Positions 5,540-7,809 of a stretch of DNA of 7,809 nucleotides are shown here, in pieces. The position numbers were made by a program, and so were the translations under genes. How positions within the stretch are numbered: position 1 is the first letter of the stretch; each line of letters opens with the position of its first letter. Source of the DNA: Flavobacteriaceae bacterium. Lineage in GTDB: Bacteria; Bacteroidota; Bacteroidia; Flavobacteriales; Flavobacteriaceae. The DNA is taken from the NCBI GenBank assembly GCA_030613745.1, contig JAUWLK010000122.1, positions 1 to 7,809 on the forward strand, in the 5' to 3' direction. The notes under the pieces were generated by a model. The model did not search any database and was not told the DNA's origin. It worked only from the letters and a program-made list of their open reading frames with translations.

Positions 5540-7809
5540 TTAAAATTGTTGCCCTATGATAAAATGTGTTTGCCATCCTGAAATTTCACCAGGAATCCCC
5601 GGAATTTCATCAAACCCATATCCAAAGTCAATACCTAATAATCCAAAAGCAGGCATAAATATTCTAATACCACCACCAGCAGATCTTTTTAAAGAAAAAG
5701 GATTATAATTTTGAAAACCATCCCATGAATTTCCACCTTCTAAAAAGCCAAGTGCATAAATTGATGCCGAAGGTTTTAAAGTGATAGGGTAACGTAATTC
5801 AAATGAAACTTTATTATATATTGTTCCGCCTGTTACTGTTGATAAGCTTGAATTTGGATAACCTCTTAATGCAATAGTCGTCCTTCCATCAAATGCACCA
5901 GTAGCCAAACCATCACCACCAACATAAAAACGCTCAAATGGAGGTGCACCAATTTCATCGTTATAAGCTCCTAAAAATCCTAGTTCAGCATTTGACATTA
6001 ATGTTAAATCTCCAATAACAGAGCTATACCATTTACCTGTAAAAACTACTTTATAAAATTCAAGCCATTTAAATTTTTCATCATCTGGTAAGTTTGTGTA
6101 ATCTTTATCATTAAATAATGAATAAGGTGGCGTTAATTTTAGAGATATATTAAATTGTGAACCTTGTTTTGGAAATACAGGGTTAGGTCCTGCTGAACTT
6201 CTTCCTAAATTGATAGCTAAATTAAAGTTATTTGAAATCCCATTATTAAAATTAAATGACGAGATAAAATAATTTTGTAAATCAAATCGTTGATAATTTA
6301 ATGATGTTGATAAAGTAAAGAAATCATCAGGCCATTTGAGTCTTTGGCTTAACCCTACTGACGCACCAATGATTTTTAAACGTTGATCTTTGTCAACATC
6401 TCTAGTAGCATAATTATAACCAAATTGACCAGAGTTATATATTGAAAAATTAAATCCTTTAGGTTTTTTACCACCCATCCAAGGCTCTGAAAAAGATATG
6501 CTGTAAGTTCTTGAAAATTTACTAACCTGTATACGTAAAGCTACACTTTGTCCATCACCTCTGGGAACAGGTTTGTATTCATCAAAATTGAAAAGGTTTC
6601 TTACCGCAAAATTATTAAATGACAAACCTAAAGTACCAATAAAAGTACCACCACCATAACCCCCTTGAAGCTCAATTTGGCTCGAACCTTTTTCTGATAA
6701 ACTGTATTCAATATCAGCTGTTTTATCGAATTGATTTGGCTGTACATCTGGTACAATATTTTCAGCATCAATATAACCCAATTGGCCAAGTTCACGAATA
6801 GATCGAATAATAGCTTTTTTACTAAATAAGTCTCCTGGTTTGGTTCTTATTTCACGATATAATACATGGTCGTTTGTAACATCATTTCCTACAATAGTAA
6901 CCTTTTTAATAGTTGCAGGTTCATCTTCAATAATTCGTATTTCTAAATCAATAGTATTATTCTCGGCACTAGTTTCAACTGCGTTTACTCTTGAAAATAA
7001 GTAACCATTATCTAAATAAGTATTGGTAATATCTTTTGAATCTGGAGTTCCATCACCATATACTCTTTCATTTAACACTTTACCATTATATGTTACATCT
7101 TTTTCTATTCCTATAATACTTTGTAATTGTTGATCTGTAAAAACAGTATTACCTAAAAAATTTATTTCTCCAAACTTGTAACGATCACCTTCATTTACAG
7201 TTATATCAAGATTTATAGTGTTATCATCATTCCAAGAAATAGAATCTTTAACAATTAGAGCATCTCTATAACCCTTTTCTTGATATTTTTCAACTACTTT
7301 GTCTAAATCTGCTTCATATAAATCTTCTACAAATTTTGAGGGAGAAAAAATTTGAGTTATTCCTTTCTGTCTTGTTTTTTTAAGTAATTTTCTTAATTTT
7401 TTATCAGTAAATGCTTTATTATTATGGAAAGTTACTTGTTTTATTTTTATTTTACTTCCCTTATCAATTAAAATTAATGCATCTTGGGTATTTGTTTTTG
7501 AAGTATCTTTTTTAGTAGATATTGTTGTTTTGGTTTTTAAAAAACCTTTTTCACGGTATTTATTTTCTATAAAATTTTCTGTTGTGGTAATTAAATTTTC
7601 TGTGAGCATTGATCCCTTTTGAAATTCAATTTCCTTTTGGAGCTCATCAATTTTAGATTTTTTAATTCCCTTTATTGTTACAGTTCCAACTTTGTCTAAT
7701 TCATCTACATCAATTTCTAAATATATTGTATCGCCGTCAAGCTTTGTTACAAAAACATCAACATTGCTAAAGAGTTTAGAACTCCATAATTTTTTGATTG
7801 CACCAGATA
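5540..7809 (-). CDS. bamA: BamA, outer-membrane protein assembly factor (N-terminus outside window)
   Basis: BamA is the central subunit that folds and inserts beta-barrel proteins into the outer membrane. The window holds 755 residues, and the frame is open to the edge. The 66 codons before the ATG at 7609 encode POTRA sequence (KKLWSSKLFSNVDVFVTKLDGD, then VGTVTIKGIKKSKIDELQ), so that ATG is not the true start. Numbering from the window edge, I see the second half of one POTRA domain (about 1-34) and four more (about 35-116, 118-208, 209-296, 297-373), for example with FGEINFLGNTVF and IKKVTIVGNDV at their starts. The barrel covers about 376-755. LRGYPN (647-652) matches the conserved (V/I)RGF/Y motif of loop 6. 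The chain ends in Phe (IIGQQF), the signal recognised in outer-membrane barrels. A signal peptide and the first half of POTRA1, perhaps 100 residues, are missing only because of the window edge. The downstream skp genes are co-directional. Confidence 0.96.
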   Translation of the reverse strand, partial: SGAIKKLWSSKLFSNVDVFVTKLDGDTIYLEIDVDELDKVGTVTIKGIKKSKIDELQKEIEFQKGSMLTENLITTTENFIENKYREKGFLKTKTTISTKKDTSKTNTQDALILIDKGSKIKIKQVTFHNNKAFTDKKLRKLLKKTRQKGITQIFSPSKFVEDLYEADLDKVVEKYQEKGYRDALIVKDSISWNDDNTINLDITVNEGDRYKFGEINFLGNTVFTDQQLQSIIGIEKDVTYNGKVLNERVYGDGTPDSKDITNTYLDNGYLFSRVNAVETSAENNTIDLEIRIIEDEPATIKKVTIVGNDVTNDHVLYREIRTKPGDLFSKKAIIRSIRELGQLGYIDAENIVPDVQPNQFDKTADIEYSLSEKGSSQIELQGGYGGGTFIGTLGLSFNNFAVRNLFNFDEYKPVPRGDGQSVALRIQVSKFSRTYSISFSEPWMGGKKPKGFNFSIYNSGQFGYNYATRDVDKDQRLKIIGASVGLSQRLKWPDDFFTLSTSLNYQRFDLQNYFISSFNFNNGISNNFNLAINLGRSSAGPNPVFPKQGSQFNISLKLTPPYSLFNDKDYTNLPDDEKFKWLEFYKVVFTGKWYSSVIGDLTLMSNAELGFLGAYNDEIGAPPFERFYVGGDGLATGAFDGRTTIALRGYPNSSLSTVTGGTIYNKVSFELRYPITLKPSASIYALGFLEGGNSWDGFQNYNPFSLKRSAGGGIRIFMPAFGLLGIDFGYGFDEIPGIPGEISGWQTHFIIGQQF

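Overview
The window is AT-rich chromosomal DNA that looks like a member of the Bacteroidota, most likely Flavobacteriaceae. The signs are a BamA followed by two Skp/OmpH chaperone genes, a secreted S9A prolyl oligopeptidase close to the classic flavobacterial enzyme, a short GreA/GreB-like protein of a type common in flavobacteria, A-rich leaders instead of Shine-Dalgarno sites, and promoter-like TAnnTTTG boxes. The genus cannot be fixed from the sequence alone.

Layout from left to right: a C-terminal scrap of an unidentified plus-strand gene (1-93); a plus-strand GreA/GreB-like protein (187-648); a convergent hairpin (670-692); then five minus-strand genes. These are a prolyl oligopeptidase (2841-703), an intrinsic terminator (2898-2871), a three-domain NifU/Nfu protein (3811-2927), a 257-bp gap with one unassigned 45-codon plus-strand ORF and a strong bidirectional terminator (4050-4021), two Skp/OmpH genes (4578-4069 and 5477-4626), and bamA (window edge to 5540). 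The bamA 5' end lies outside the window. Its reading frame stays open for 66 codons upstream of the ATG at 7609 and encodes recognisable POTRA sequence, so that ATG is internal.

The right half is an outer-membrane biogenesis operon transcribed leftward. Skp-type periplasmic chaperones hold unfolded outer-membrane proteins, and BamA folds and inserts them. The terminator just after the second Skp gene closes the unit. NifU/Nfu (Fe-S cluster delivery) and the exported peptidase appear to be separate transcription units, each followed by its own hairpin. The left edge is a plus-strand unit that converges on the peptidase.

I see no mobile element, CRISPR array, tRNA or rRNA, and no sign of a new defence or biosynthetic system. 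The points worth a second look are the Gre-like protein and its likely mis-annotation, the duplicated N-terminal domain in the NifU protein, the long charged tail on the first Skp paralogue, the unassigned small ORF, and the short direct repeat at the start of the second Skp gene.
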